Positions 23,189-34,984 of a DNA stretch of 64,000 nucleotides are shown here, piece by piece. A program made the translations under genes and the position numbers. Each line of letters starts with the position of its first letter. Position 1 is the stretch's first letter. The stretch lies in NCBI GenBank assembly GCA_007922195.1, contig ML681995.1:16233689-16297688 (forward strand), written 5' to 3'. The notes below the pieces were generated by a model. That model had not been told where the DNA came from, searched no databases, and saw only the letters and a list, made by a program, of their open reading frames with translations. This stretch comes from Podocnemis expansa. Taxonomy: Eukaryota; Chordata; Testudines; Podocnemididae.

Positions 23189-23659
23189 ACAAAACAAACA
23201 AGCCATCCTGTGGCACTTATAAAGACTAACATTAATTAAAGCTTAAAGTTTCGTGGGTTAAAATCCACTTTCTCAGATGCATGAAGTGAAAACTGGAATA
23301 AGCTAGGTATATACTGTATGCACATCTAAAGGGTGAGTTAACAAGGTCAATTCAATGCAAATAGTATACATATGGCCCATTAGCAACAATTGATGTAAAG
23401 GTGAGAATGTTTAAGGAGGGAGAATTGCCTTTGGTAGCAAGCTAGACATGCCCAGCCCCTATTCAGACCTAGTCTGATCATGTGCAAATGTGACACTAAT
23501 TCCACCTCTGCAGTTTCATGTTAAAGTCCGTTTTTGAATTCTTTTGCTGACGTATAGTAACTTTCACGTCTGTTATAGAGTTACCAGGGAGACTGAAGTG
23601 CTCCCAAATGGTATTTGAATGTTACCATAATTGATATTATTTGTATCCATTTATTCTTT

Positions 23660-23900
23660 TGCATTGACACAGTACAGTTTAGCCAATGTATATGGTAGAG
23701 AGGCATTGTTGTAACTTGACAGCTTATGTCCCATTGGTAGGTGTGCAGGTGAATAAACCCCTGATGGAGTAGCTGGTTTAGTCAGGTCCTATGATGGTGT
23801 CACTTGAGTAGATATGGGGCAGAGTTGGCAACAGGATTTGTTGCAGGAATAGGTACCTGGGTAAATGCTTTTGTTGTATGGGGTGTAATTGTTGGTGAGT
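23660..23900 (-). pseudogene. Decayed GIY-YIG endonuclease region of the PLE
   Basis: In shifting minus-strand frames I read a Cys-rich stretch (TYSCNKSCCQLCP), then GLFTCTPTNG, STIYIG and QCKRINGYK. This order parallels the GIY-YIG nuclease of PLEs, which nicks target DNA during insertion. At least three frameshifts or stops separate the parts, so the enzyme is not encoded. Confidence 0.7.
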
Positions 23901-24220
23901 ATTTGCTTCAGGTTGGGGGGGCTGTCTGTAAGCAAAACTTGGCCTACCTCTCAAGGCTTGAGAGGTGGTGAGGGATCATCTTGCCAGATAGGTTATAGGC
24001 ATGTGTGTGAGGCTTTACTTGGGGGCTGTAGGTGATGACCAGTAGTGTTCTGTTGCTTTTGTTGTTGTGTCTGTCCTGTAGTAGGTTAATTCTGGGTACC
24101 TGTCTGGCTCCATCAATCTGTTTCTTCACTTCCTCAAGTGGGTATCGTAATTTTAAAAATGCTTGATAGGGATCCTGAATGTGTTTGTCTCTGTGTGAGG
24201 GACTGGAGCAAATGTGATTT

Positions 24221-24565
24221 TTATTTTAGGGCTTCTTTGTAGAAAATGGATAGTGTGATGCATCCCAGATTAAAGCTGGAGGCACCTAAGCAGGTATAGA
24301 GGTCAATCAGTTTCTGGTACAGAGTGGTGTTTATGTGACCATCACTTAATTGTATTGTAGTGTCCAGGGAATGGAGCTCCTGTGTGGACTGGTCAGGACT
24401 GTGGTTGGTGGTGGGGTGGAAATTTTTTAAATGCAATGGAATTCTTAAAAAGATCTCCTTTCCATGGGTCCTGATGATGAAAAAGTCATCAAGGCAGTGC
24501 AAGCAGAGGAAGGCACTTGTGGAAGAGATTCTTCCTTGGCTCTTTCTATGCCATAATATTACCAT
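24221..24565 (-). pseudogene. Penelope-like reverse transcriptase, C-terminal fragment
   Basis: This 114-residue frame contains HCLDDFFIIRTHG, the RT motif C region: the two catalytic Asp residues are kept, but the usual aromatic of YxDD is Cys. It then has LKNFHPTTNHS, LDTTIQLSDGHINTTLYQK and a DLYTCLGASSFNLGC block. PLE RTs typically show LDT-x-I/V and TxLYRKPTDxxxYL in these positions. The upstream RT fingers and motif A are missing, so this is under half of the domain. In an active element the enzyme primes reverse transcription at nicked chromosomal DNA. Confidence 0.85.
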
Positions 24566-24925
24566 ACTTTAAAAACACCTTTACAAACAGACCAGCATGA
24601 AACTGCACAGTTGGAATTCGTATGCAAACTTGACATTATCCAACTGGGTCTAAATAGGGAGTATGAGCCTACAAAAAGTAATTTTTCCTCTTCAAACATT
24701 TTCACCTTATTATTTGTTGTTAATGGATCACATCTAGACCATCTGAATTGAATTGACCTTGTTAATTTACCCTTCATGCATATACCTAACATACTGCAGT
24801 TTCACTTTATGCATCTGAGGAAGTGGGTTGTACCTCACAGAAGCTTTAATAGTTTTTTGTTTTGTTTTTCGACTATTCGATTTACTGAAGTAGACTAACA
24901 CAGCAACATCTCTGGAAGTTCCTAC
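24566..24925 (+). mobile_element. Penelope-like element 3' part in head-to-head orientation
   Basis: On the plus strand ATGAAACTGCACAGTTGGAA (about 24597) and CTGGGTCTAAATAGGG (24644) match the minus-strand element's ATGAAACTGCAGAGGTGGAA and TAGGTCTGAATAGGG. Then GAATTGAATTGACCTTGTTA and the tail with CATCTGAGGAAGTGGGTTG follow, as in the minus-strand copy. So the two halves share the same 3' region, pointing outward from a junction near 24565. The hammerhead-like core is degraded (CCTCACAGAAG in place of CCCACGAAAG). Confidence 0.78.
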
Positions 24926-26744
24926 ACACGTTATTCCATAAGGATCAATTAAGAATTGCCTTACACTTTCTTCTGAAGCATCTCAAATTGGCCACTACTG
25001 AGAAGAAAGTACTATAAAGTTGCATTTCCTAGTAGGAATAGGTTTTCTGTTCAACTCTTGAAAGAATGCTAATTAGATTATAAATTAATGTAGGTAATTA
25101 GAATTTCACAAACTGAACCAAGATTATTCTTTATTAGTGTTCTGTTGAGCTGTTTGTGATTATTAGCTAAGGATTTATTTCATGGTTGCTGTTGTTGGTT
25201 CTTTCTGGAAGTATACAGATTAAACTTGGCCCAAACCCCACTTCCAGCCTGATGCAAGCCTATTGTGAGTGGCCCTGTCACAGTTCAGGGCCAGTTGCAC
25301 CTTTGACCTCTCTTTCATCTCTCCAAATGCACTGCTTCCTGGTCTCAGCCTCTCTTCCTTGTTCTTCTAGGGTAACCTCTTTCATCCTCCCCCAACATTG
25401 TGGTACATGCGCGGGCCATGCACAAAGACAAAATTTCAAATCCCAGGTGGTGTTCAGGATTTAGCTGCAGTCGGGATCATTTGGGCACTGTTCCTGGCCC
25501 AGTCTAGTCAGAACTTCTGTTCAGGATCAGAACAATGAAAGCACAGTAAAATGCTAGGGTCTCAAGACATGGCGAGGCAGTCATGGCATCCATAATGGTG
25601 AAGTCTGCTTATTTCCCTACTTTCAGTCAGTAATTGTGCTTGCATCAACATCTACAGTCTCTTCTTAAGGATCCCCAGAGATTGATGGGTCAAATATCCC
25701 ATTCTTTCATTAAATTGTCTAACTTCAGATAGCAATTCTTGTTCAATGATTTCTGCTCCCACTTAAAAAACAAAACAAAACAAAAACCAAGCATATCCAC
25801 ACTTCAAATCGGAAAGACTAGAGAAAAAAAGATGAAGACACTAGTGCTACAGACTGAATAGGAGTCTGATTTCACATTAGACAATATCCATAAGGGCCTG
25901 ACCTCACAAAGTACATATGCATGTGAATAGCTGCGCTGACCAAGTTAAGCACATGCTGAAATGCTTTCTGGATCTAGGCCTGATAGTTTAGCCTGACTAT
26001 TTTCAAGCCAGCACCCCTTTATGGGCTTTCTAAATCCAGAAAAGAGATGCTCGGATCAGCATCTATTGTTTATTGTATATAAAAATTGGGATCGTAGTTT
26101 CAAATAAACTTGTTTAACTCCCTTGCTTTGCTTTTCCAGAGATTCAGTGGGATAGATGGTATTGTTTTATACCACTGAAGTTTTTAATATTACTCTAGAT
26201 TCCTCAGAGCACCCAAACTATTCTACTTTCAGAAGTGGATATCATTGCCTGCCATCTAATACTAGTACATTTCTTTAAAATACTGTACACCACTCCAAAG
26301 TTCAGTTTTCATCTGTGTCTGTACATGGATCCTCCTTCCTCAGAGCCATTCCCTCAAACAACTGCATTTTAAACCAATGCTGACAACTATTACTCCAGTA
26401 AGTTGCACATAAAAATTTTTAGTTGCTTGTCAAATCTTTTGACTGCCACAAGTTATTTAGAATCCTCAGGTTTGACTGATACCCATCTTCATCATTAGCT
26501 GAACATCAGCAGAAGAGATTTCACTCCTATTCTCCTGCTCCTTGAAACAAACTGTTCTCTAAAATCACGCTGGTGAAACCACCTTTGTTTGGTCTCAGTG
26601 GCATCACTGCAATGAAAAATATACTTGCCAGTCTACTGCTATCTGCCTTGATTTCCTCTTTGTCTATAGCATCATTTTACAAGTAGATTGTACTTCAGTA
26701 CATCACTAAAATGTCATGCAAGTGTGGTAAAATTGTACATTACA
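24926..26744. other. Unassigned stretch
   Basis: No gene or repeat recognised. AAAAC units occur near 25765-25790. Confidence 0.5.
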
Positions 26745-26752
26745 GTCTATAT

Positions 26753-27316
26753 TAGTGGGGTGGCCAAACTTGTGGAACTCAAGAGCCACACAAGTTGATT
26801 ATTAAACCTTCAAGAGCCACACTGAGGCATATAGCCATATAATATCTATTTTCTTCATATTCATTTCTTATTATGCAATGACATGTTTAGACGGACTTGT
26901 AAGATATGATTAAATGAATAAACTGCTTTAGGGACTACAAGAAAATCTAAACATGTTGCGCTTCTCGCCACAATCCCAACCATGCCACCGCTTCTCCCCA
27001 CCATCCCCAAACCTGCTGCACTTCTCCCCACTGTCCTGACTCCCTCCCTAACCACCAGGCCCTAATGCTGGCTCCCCTGGGCCAACCCAGGGCCCCCTTA
27101 CTGGGCCACTGCAGCGGCTAGGCAGATGCTGGGACTCCCCCCCAGCATGCTCTGAGCATTCTTAGAGTACATGCAGGGCAGGAGATATAAAGCTCCTGGC
27201 TTGGCTGTGGCTGCTCTCCTAAATTGATTTGCTGATGTTCTTCGCGAGCCACACTTTTTCATTCAAGATCCGCATGTGGCTCCTGAGCCGCAGTTTGGAC
27301 AGTTTGGCCACACCTG
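26753..27316. mobile_element. hAT-like non-autonomous element
   Basis: The ends TAGTGGGGTGGCCAAACTTG and CAGTTTGGCCACACCTG are inverted repeats of the CAGGGGTGGCCAAAC type, followed inside by AGAGCCACA and GTGGCTCCTGAGCC. Flanks GTCTATAT (26745-26752) and GTCCATAA (27317-27324) are a diverged 8-bp TSD (6 of 8). The right interior is GC-rich with an AGCATGCTCTGAGCATTC segment. Non-coding. Confidence 0.72.
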
Positions 27317-27324
27317 GTCCATAA

Positions 27325-28009
27325 CGATTCCAGTAATTAACACTCCATTCCACAAACCATTTAATCATGTACTAAACATGAGCATGTGAATAGTCCCTTT
27401 TAAGTCAACAAAGTTACTTTTCTGTGTGGTTAAGTTCATCCTTAAATACTCTGTGGAATCAAGGCCTAACAATAGATAGAAGCATATAGACCAACATTTT
27501 TCCAATGGCAACATAGATGGACTACTTACAATAGCATATGCAGTAAACTACACAAGCGAGAGGTATGCATAAGGGTCAGTTAGAAAAATTTGTCTTGATG
27601 CCATCCTCAGTAACACCAATGCATTGCAAGGGGGAAATTCAACCTCTTTTACTGAAGTTACTGCAACCTAACAACTTAAGGGCAGCCATTATGATAATCA
27701 GAAAATGATGTAGTTCCTATTGATTCCATACCAGACAGTTAACAAAATTTAAACTTCCGTCAGTTTTCCCTTAGTTATACAGATAAAGGTTTCGCAGATA
27801 AAAAGTCGCTACCTAGATTTTGCTACATTACTACAACGAAATACCAAATACATTGAAAATAGCGCCACAGTTGCTCAGTATCTAAGATATCATAAAAGAC
27901 CAGTTGCATCTTTAAGCTTCAGCATTGTGCATTCTCTTGGTTAGGCCTCCCATGAGAGCTGTCATTGGGTTGTTTTCCTCACTCAGGCCCAAAGAGGGCT
28001 GAAAAGAGC
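27325..28009. other. Unassigned stretch
   Basis: No gene or element recognised. Confidence 0.5.
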
Positions 28010-28760
28010 TTGAACAGTGGCCAGTCAGAAGGGATGGCTGTTGAGCCAAACAGGGACCAGGAGCCCTGTACGTAAGGAGAGCTGCAGAGTCAGTTCAGGC
28101 AGTTGGCCTGGGAAACCCAGGGAGAAGGTTTTTCTCCAGCTGGCTGAGGGAGCCAGCACCCTGGAGAGCTCACAGCTGAGTACTGGCAGCTGACCAGGAT
28201 CTAGGGTCCTGAAGGCAGAAGGAAGGGGCAGTGGTCCGGAGCAGTGGTCCTGAGGTGAAGGGCCTGGAGAGGATGGCAGCTGCACCGCTGGGATAACAGG
28301 CCAAAACCAGAGAAGCAGGTATCTGAAGCAGCAGTTCTGAGGTGAGGGGCCTGGAGAGGATGGTTGTTGTGACTCTGGAACAATAGACCCGAAGCAGACT
28401 GAGGCATGGCCCTGAAGAAAGGGTCCAGGTCTGGCTGGGAGCTGTGAGGAAAGTGGCACAGGGAGACAGACTACAGCAAAGACTGGCAGGAAGCTGTTGG
28501 TGCAGATGTCATTACACAGAGGGTCCCTGAGCTGGGGCCCGGAGAAGGAGATGGGAGTAGGCCCCTCCCACACCGCCAGAGCACCAAGGATGGCAGAGCA
28601 CTCACAGCCATTGATGTAACTAATGACCAAAACTAATGAATGGGACTTCACCCCAGAAGGGGTGGACTTAAAGAAAAGAACTCTGCCACAGGGCTGAGGT
28701 CCTAGAAGCTGACTCAGGAGTTAAATTCAGCAATGAAGAGATGGAGCACTGACTGTCTGG
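28010..28760. mobile_element. LTR-like block with internal 87-90 bp duplication
   Basis: A GC-richer, purine-rich (plus strand) block with sharp contrast to its surroundings. GTGAAGGGCCTGGAGAGGAT near 28256 and GTGAGGGGCCTGGAGAGGAT near 28342 mark a local duplication. The minus strand carries a 208-codon frame that is proline- and serine-rich, without motifs, most likely fortuitous. The composition resembles reptile LTRs, but ends and TSD are not resolved. Confidence 0.38.
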
Positions 28761-29455
28761 TGGGGACTATTTGAGTCATCGCCCATAACATCAAGTGGAT
28801 CACATGCAGCACAACTACACATGAGAAGAGCACAACAATTTGCAGCTACTAAGATATTAAGTTGATTTGCAGAAACAAACCTTTCCTGTTGTCAGCTGGT
28901 TGCAGAGATTACTGACAAAATGTGGAAGTCAGTGATGCTCATGCTGAAGGGTGTTTCTTGTGGATAATGCATTTACACCATGAAACAACAAATAGATTGA
29001 ACTCTCTGGAGTTGGTAAAGATGTCATGGATTGGGCAGGATGGAGACTGACTTGCCCTTTTCCTCTTAGGAGGGAGATCACAAATTTTTTTGAGACAGAA
29101 CTGAGCAAATTTGAGAAAATGTACAGAAAACCTTGTGGTCTTCCTAACCCATGCTGTATTCCTGCACTTGTTCCTCTGGGCAGAGAACTCTAATTACCAG
29201 TGCAGACAGTCAATTCTTCTAGCTTTTTCAGTTCCAAAAAGAAAAATACTCCTTTTTCCATTCTCGGTGTACATTGCTAGTCGACAAGTTTTAATGATGA
29301 GATCCAATTCTCTAGAAAGATGTGAGATCAATTTTTTTTTTAAAAAAAAATATGAATAATGTGTACATCTGTCTACAGGATTACTATCATAGCATTTGTG
29401 GTAAAAAGATTTAACTCAGTACTGGGGCGGTTTGTATATCTGCAGAAAGGCAGAC
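28761..29455. other. Unassigned stretch
   Basis: No gene or element recognised; a T-run followed by an A-run lies at 29331-29350. Confidence 0.5.
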
Positions 29456-29458
29456 AAT

Positions 29459-29784
29459 GGCTATGTCTACACTGGCAAATTAGTCCAAACTAATTTAGCC
29501 CATAGCCACACTAGGCTTTCCCTAGTTTGAACTAAGAAATTTTTGTTTAAACTAAGGAAAGCTTAGTTGAACTAGTTAGTACTGGCATTAGTCCAGACTA
29601 ACTGCCTTAGTTTGAACTAAGTCCAGCCAAGACACAGGCTAATGCTTAGTCCGAACTAATCGCATGTTCCAGGTTGAACTAAGTGTTAGTTCAAACTAGA
29701 ATGTGTGGCTAGTTCAAACTAACCTCAAACTTCTTAGTTTGGATTAACAAGTCTGAACTAACTGTAACAGATGTAGACATAGCC
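29459..29784. mobile_element. MITE with GGCTATGTCTACAC ends and AAT duplication
   Basis: The left end GGCTATGTCTACACTGG and the right end ATGTAGACATAGCC are inverted repeats. AAT flanks both sides (29456-29458 and 29785-29787), a 3-bp TSD as in PIF/Harbinger elements. The interior is a run of alternating TAGTTTGAACTA and TAGTTCAAACTA motifs, so the whole 326 bp is nearly self-complementary in pieces. Confidence 0.75.
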
Positions 29785-29787
29785 AAT

Positions 29788-32669
29788 GGCTCTAATTCAA
29801 TTTTTGGTGCTCAAAGGGACAGTATGAAGTGAATCCACCACTGGAAGTCTTTCTTGACCCCCTCCACCCCCCAGAGAGATGTATAAACCAGAATGACCTG
29901 GGAAATTTAAACATTGCCAAACAAAGGGATTTTGCAATGGGTAGAAGACTGCTGGTGAACTCAGGGAGGATACAAAGTCAGAGAGGAGGAAACATTGCAG
30001 CAATACAGTCTGCTTCAGTGCTGGGGGGATCTCTGCAACAAGGGGGGGCTATCTAAACCTCCAAGGAATGGCTAAGGTTTAGTTATGACAATACACATAT
30101 AGGACATTTAGAATGGATGCATTTTTTAATGTTTAATTCCCATTAATGTTAATGAGAATAGTGAATCATATCCCTTAGATACCTTTCAAAATTGCATCCA
30201 TAAACTTTGGATAACATTGTATGTTTCTTATTATGTTTTCCAGAAATCAGTGTACAAGATATACAAGCAGAGGAAAAATAGCTGCACTGGTGGGAACGTT
30301 ATTCCTAACTATCTTTTGTCTTTGTCCTCCAGTGATAACTTCACATTGTGTGGTTACTGTGAAACTCAGGGTTATAGAAACTTTCTTGTGTGGCTAATTG
30401 AACCAAGGGACATGTGTGAGTCTGTTTCTGACTTTAAAGAACACATGCACCTTCATCATGAGGGCACTTCATACCTAGTCAGCCATGAATGGAGAAGTGA
30501 GTAATGTTCTTGCCTCTGGTCAGAAGCACACAGAGACCCATGCTTGTTCTGAGGAATTCTTGCAAAACTGACAAGATGTTTTCTCTGGTCCTCCAGCTTG
30601 GAGAGATGAAATTTGGAAAACTGTCCTCCCCAGCCCTCTTTCCCCTGCGGATCACTACAACATTGTAAATAGCATAATTTGTTTTAAATTGTGGCTGGCT
30701 AACTGATTGCCAGACAGCCAGAGAAGAAATAAATCTTGCACTAGACTATTAGAAGAGAGGCATTTCCCTGGCATCATGGCTGCTCAGGAAGGCAAATTCT
30801 AACTCTTTAGTCTTCATCAGCTCTGTAGAGCTTAGACAAGCTTCATGACATAGCATCTAGAGGGAGCATAATCAATCAGAAAAGGAGACCTCTTCTGTGG
30901 CTGTATAGCCCAGACGACATGGGGCATCAGATGAATTTATAGCAGTGAAAGCAATTTTGGATGAGCACAGTCTATGGTAATAAAGACTGACATGGAATGG
31001 TTTGTCCTAAATTGCTGATAACAAAGCTATCAATATTTTTTAGCTGTTTCCATGTTCCTAGTCAGCCTCTACAAAATTGATTCTATACCAGTGGCTTTAT
31101 TAGTTTTAGTTCTTCAGGCATGTTGCATTAGCTTTTAAAGCACTTGAAAATTTCCAATTTCAAGATTTAATCTTTTATAATACAAGGCAGCTTGCCATTA
31201 CTCCAGCTTCACCCATCCAACAAAACCCTTTCAGCACCCACTCTCTTGCTCTCTTTTTTCTTGAGTCCACTGGAGGCACTTTGACTTTATGTAGGATTTG
31301 TCTGTTCCCCCTTGCAAATGTTCTGCCTTTGGTGCAGCTAATACACCACCACCAAGAAAACCAAGATCATGAAAGCAACAGTCCCCAATGGCACTGATTT
31401 TCCTACCCTTCTCTTTTGCTTCTGGACCACTAGTGAGACCCAGAGAGAGACAAAAAAAAATTCCTGCTTAACTATTTTTATTTTCACATGTTTATTTCCT
31501 TCTTCTCTGCTTTCCAGTCGACATCAGATAACATATTTACAGTACGTGCCCTTGAATATCCTCTGGCTGCATGGCATCATAGGTAGAAAAGCTATTAAAT
31601 GTTTCTTCTTAATCTTTGTGTAACTAAAAAAATAGTAGATTGGTATACTGAACTCTCCAGGAAAAGAAAATTATATATAAACTAATTACATGATCCCTGA
31701 GGCCATCCACACACAGTATGTGGGAGTTTTATATCAAGTATTTTTCCCCAACTTCCCTGGAGAACTGGAAGGCAGAAAATGTTTTAAGATAATAGCTTTC
31801 TAAAATTCCAGTGTTTGCTGTCTGTTAAAAATCAATCTTTTTAGGAATTCTAATTTTAGTAATTTCAGGTCACACACTGATACCTATATTCACAAAGATG
31901 AGAGCTGACTTGGAAGAGAGAGAAGGGAAAAATCCTCATGGACTTCCAAGTAGAAAGGAGTAGAGTGCATTCTTCTGCCTTTTGCTATTTTCTATTCTCT
32001 TAATTTATCACAACATAGTATGTCAGCTCAAGAAATAAGTGTGGATTCAGAGTTTGTGCAAGTGGACTTGAATCACTTTCTTTCAAGGACTGGCTAGTAA
32101 AAGAATAAAACTGCATGTCCAAACAATAGGTCACAGGTAATAAGTGGTGCCCATTTGAAGTCCAAGTGTTTCAATATGTCTTCTACCAAATACCTTATTT
32201 TTACTAAATTTCCCTGCCAGTGCAAACTTCTGGGAAACAAGGCAGCACAGTACATTTCTCTTCTTATAGAAAGGTTTGGGCAAGGGATATAATTCCCCTT
32301 TCTAGGCCCAGGTCACATCTCTGGAAAACATCATGGGAAAAATATCACAGGATACCCCAAGATTGTTGCCCCTCCCCATCGCCTTAACCATTTTTAGTAG
32401 AACTTCCTTTCAAAATCCCCTAGGAAACTATTTATTCCCACTGAAGTGTGAACCTAGGTTTGCAGTTTTTATGAGCCACATTCCTCTTTTTGAACCACTG
32501 GCAAATGTCTCCTTAGAATTCATGACCTCCAAAGAAATATTCTTGGTGGTAAGTACCTCAACTTAAAGGGCAATCCTGTTGATCCAAACTTGCTTAATCA
32601 TTTATTTGGTAATCAATCCACGTAAACATTTCTTTTATGACAAGTTCAAAAGTGGTAATCATGTTGCTC
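29788..32669. other. Unassigned stretch
   Basis: No gene, RNA or transposon recognised in 2.9 kb. The longest frames (30217-30504 and 31369-31623, both plus) have no recognisable motif. This is the longest repeat-poor interval and the best place to look for conserved non-coding DNA. Confidence 0.5.
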
Positions 32670-32880
32670 TAGTTCAGCAAAACAAACAAGGAGTCTGGTG
32701 GCACTTTAAGACTAACAAATTTATTTATTGGATGAACTTTTGTGGGAGAAAGTCCCACTTCATCAAATGCTTGACAATGAGAAACTTACAGGATGAAGTG
32801 GGATTTTTCTCTCACAAAAGATCATGCAATAAATAAATCTGTAAGTCTTTAAAAGTGCCACCAGACTCCTTATATCTTTC
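32670..32880. mobile_element. Head-to-head inverted pair of PLE 3' tails
   Basis: The left half (32675-32770) is a minus-strand tail: GTGGCACTTTAAGACTAACA, then TTTATTTATTGG and the inverse of a hammerhead-like core (minus strand TTGATGAAGTGGGAC, 32752-32766). The right half (32790-32873) is a plus-strand tail: GGATGAAGTGGGATTTTTC, then ATGCAATAAATAAATCTG and AAGTGCCACCAGACTCC. A spacer of about 20 bp separates the cores. Both cores carry mutations. Confidence 0.72.
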
Positions 32881-33969
32881 ACAATAGTTTCACTTAAATA
32901 ACTAACTGTTCATGTATAAAGGTATTTCAATTATTCCCAGTTTACAGGAGCACAGTGTGTTATGATTATTGGTCATTTATATTGGTGCAACTCCCACGGG
33001 TCACAAGAAACTGAGGAAGAGTAAGTAAAGACAATGATGGGGAGGGAAATATCCTTGCCTATTACTGCCTTTTTCATTAAATGAAAAGAAAAACTCAAGC
33101 TCCATTCTATTCATCTCTCTACACTTTTTAGCTCCCAAGGATCCAGCTCCCCTCTGCGCTTTCTAGACATTCATCATGTTCCATTGTGCATAGTTGTGAT
33201 ATTCAGCGCATGGCAGGTCTTTTACTTCCGAGTCTTTCAACCTCATGAAGAGGCATATACTGCCTTAAATCTGCCTGTGAAACTCACTTGATACCAATGA
33301 GTGAGGTAATATGTATTGGACCAAACTTCTGCTGGCTGATAGAGACAAGCTTTCAAGGTTATACACAGCTCTTTCTCTGGTCTTGGAAATTTATTTAGGG
33401 CCAGTTTACCCTTAAAATGCTGCATTGGGGCAGCTGCACCACTGTAGCATTAGATGAACGTGCTACTACATCAATTGGAGACTTTCTTCTGTCAACGTAG
33501 CACTATCTGGGGGGAAGGGAAGATAGTTCAGTATAATTACATCATGAGGGGTGTGGCAATTATATAGTGTTTGAGCCCCCAGCTCAGTTCACTGACAGAA
33601 GCAGAAGTCAAGGCCACCAGCCCGCAATTCTATGGGTGTATTAGGATAACCAAGCAAGAATCCCAGTTCTTCATACCAGTAATTTCCCTTCTTCCCACCT
33701 TACTTTCTGTTTGACCTCAGGTTTCGTAGTACATCTTAACCTACCATTTTCTTAATTTTCTCATATCAGTATAGACATATTCACAGGAGTGTGAATTAGT
33801 ACAATAAGCCTTCTTTGCATACATAGAATCTTGTCTGCCAGTTCAACCAATAAGCAAGCATGTATTTCCATGCACAGAAATTGTCCACTTCCAGATTTTT
33901 TTTGATGCACTTAATCCCTGACTGCAGTTTAGTTTTCACAACCAGGGTTGCAAAGTGCATAATGGTTTA
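32881..33969. other. Unassigned, with a possible MITE remnant at 33390-33620
   Basis: Segments such as GCAGCTGCACCACTGTAGC (33430-33448) and TGTCAACGTAGCA (33491-33503) resemble the interior of TGTCTACAC-type MITEs. No ends are resolved. The rest is unassigned. Confidence 0.4.
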
Positions 33970-34245
33970 AGGTTGTAAATTCTCTGAGGCCAGGAGCTTG
34001 TTTGCATTACATTTGTCCTATGCCTAGCACAATGCAGCTCTGACCCAAAATTGGGGCTCCTGGATCTTAGCGAAATACCAAGTAAATAAATACATTTAAG
34101 TGGTTTGATTATTTTTATTTTTATGTCAATTACATCTTGGGGGCCCAGTCAAGGAGGAGGATACCACTGTACTAGGCACTGTGCAAAACAACAACAACAA
34201 CAACAACAACCTGGTTCTTGCCCCCTAGTTAGCTTGCAATCTAAC
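33970..34245. repeat. Ancient dispersed amniote-type repeat in inverted halves
   Basis: TTGTAAATTCTCTGAGGCCA and CCTAGCACAATGCAGCTC (33974-34045), then GTACTAGGCACTGTGCAAAA and TTAGCTTGCAATCTAAC (34168-34245), are the two orientations of a widespread old reptile and bird repeat built around CTAGCACAAT / ATTGTGCTAG. An (AAC)n microsatellite lies at about 34187-34210. The family name is not assigned. Confidence 0.5.
34187..34210 (+). repeat. (AAC)n microsatellite
   Basis: Eight near-perfect AAC units inside the old dispersed repeat. Confidence 0.9.
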
Positions 34246-34315
34246 AAGGGGTTACAGAGACCATCTATCTTCTATCTAATTCAACTCATTTGTCGTTACC
34301 AGTGTTAGTATCACA

Positions 34316-34910
34316 GGGCGTGTCTACACTGGGGGTGTGTGACTGTAATTCAATCTTAGACTGTTTGAATTACAGAAGGCAAAGGTGAGTGATCACAGCA
34401 AACTGCTTGCTTGCAGTTTCATGTCCCCACTGCTCACATTACTTCCTGTGGGTAATAGACACAGAGGCTTGTGGGGTGGCAGTCATCCTCCACTCACTCC
34501 TTCTTCCCTCTTTGCTAAAGTTAAAAACGAAGAAGGAAAAACCTTCCTTGATGATTCTCTGCCACAGACACAACACAGGCACAGTGCTACACGCAGAGAG
34601 AGGAATTAATTGAAAATTTTCCAGGGCTGTAGGCAGGGGAGGAGCTATATCACACTGAGCTAGTAGACAGGCAAATCAAGATTAGAGCTATTCTCTGGCT
34701 ACAGGAACCTAAATGTAAATTATAGATTTTGACCTCAGAGCTACACTACCTGCATGGGTGGTGCCAGCAGATCGAATTACAGCTCCACTTTTTATTTATT
34801 TATTTTAAATGTACTGCGCTGAGTCGCTGACAGTGAAAGAACAGGCTGCAGAAGGCTGAGGTAAGCAGCATTATGTCAAACGTCATTGTCGGCGTAGACA
34901 AGGGCTTAAT
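34316..34910. mobile_element. Possible MITE with GTCTACAC-type ends
   Basis: The left end GGGCGTGTCTACACTGG (34316) and the distant GTCGGCGTAGACAAGGGC (34888-34905) are weak inverse counterparts. Two copies of a GAATTACAG segment (34365-34373 and 34776-34784) are inside. No TSD found, so the limits are tentative. Confidence 0.35.
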
Positions 34911-34984
34911 GACCAATCCAGCTCCCACTATGGTCAGTAGGAGCAGCCTAATCTGCCCCTTAATTCCATTCTGCCAAACAGTAA

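Larger units (their letters stand above)
23189..24565 (-). mobile_element. Penelope-like retroelement (RT and GIY-YIG remnants)
   Basis: Read on the minus strand: the C-terminal half of a reverse transcriptase (24565 to 24221), a linker with RVP-type sequence (24129-23944), a decayed GIY-YIG region near 23760-23670 (IYIG preserved in one frame), and a 3' untranslated tail with a hammerhead-like core (23244-23280). The tail ends at about 23189 in GTGCCACAGGATGGCTTGTT. RT followed by GIY-YIG is diagnostic of Penelope-like elements. Stops and frameshifts make it inactive. A second 3' part lies next to it in the opposite orientation (24566-24925). Confidence 0.85.

Noticed and set aside
28025..28651. 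208-codon minus-strand frame
   Set aside because: Pro/Ser-rich, no domain, in a repeat-like block with an internal duplication; more likely a chance frame in an LTR-type sequence.
30217..30504. A 95-codon frame in the repeat-poor interval as an exon
   Set aside because: No recognisable domain, no clear splice sites at its ends, and a frame of this length is expected by chance in 64 kb.
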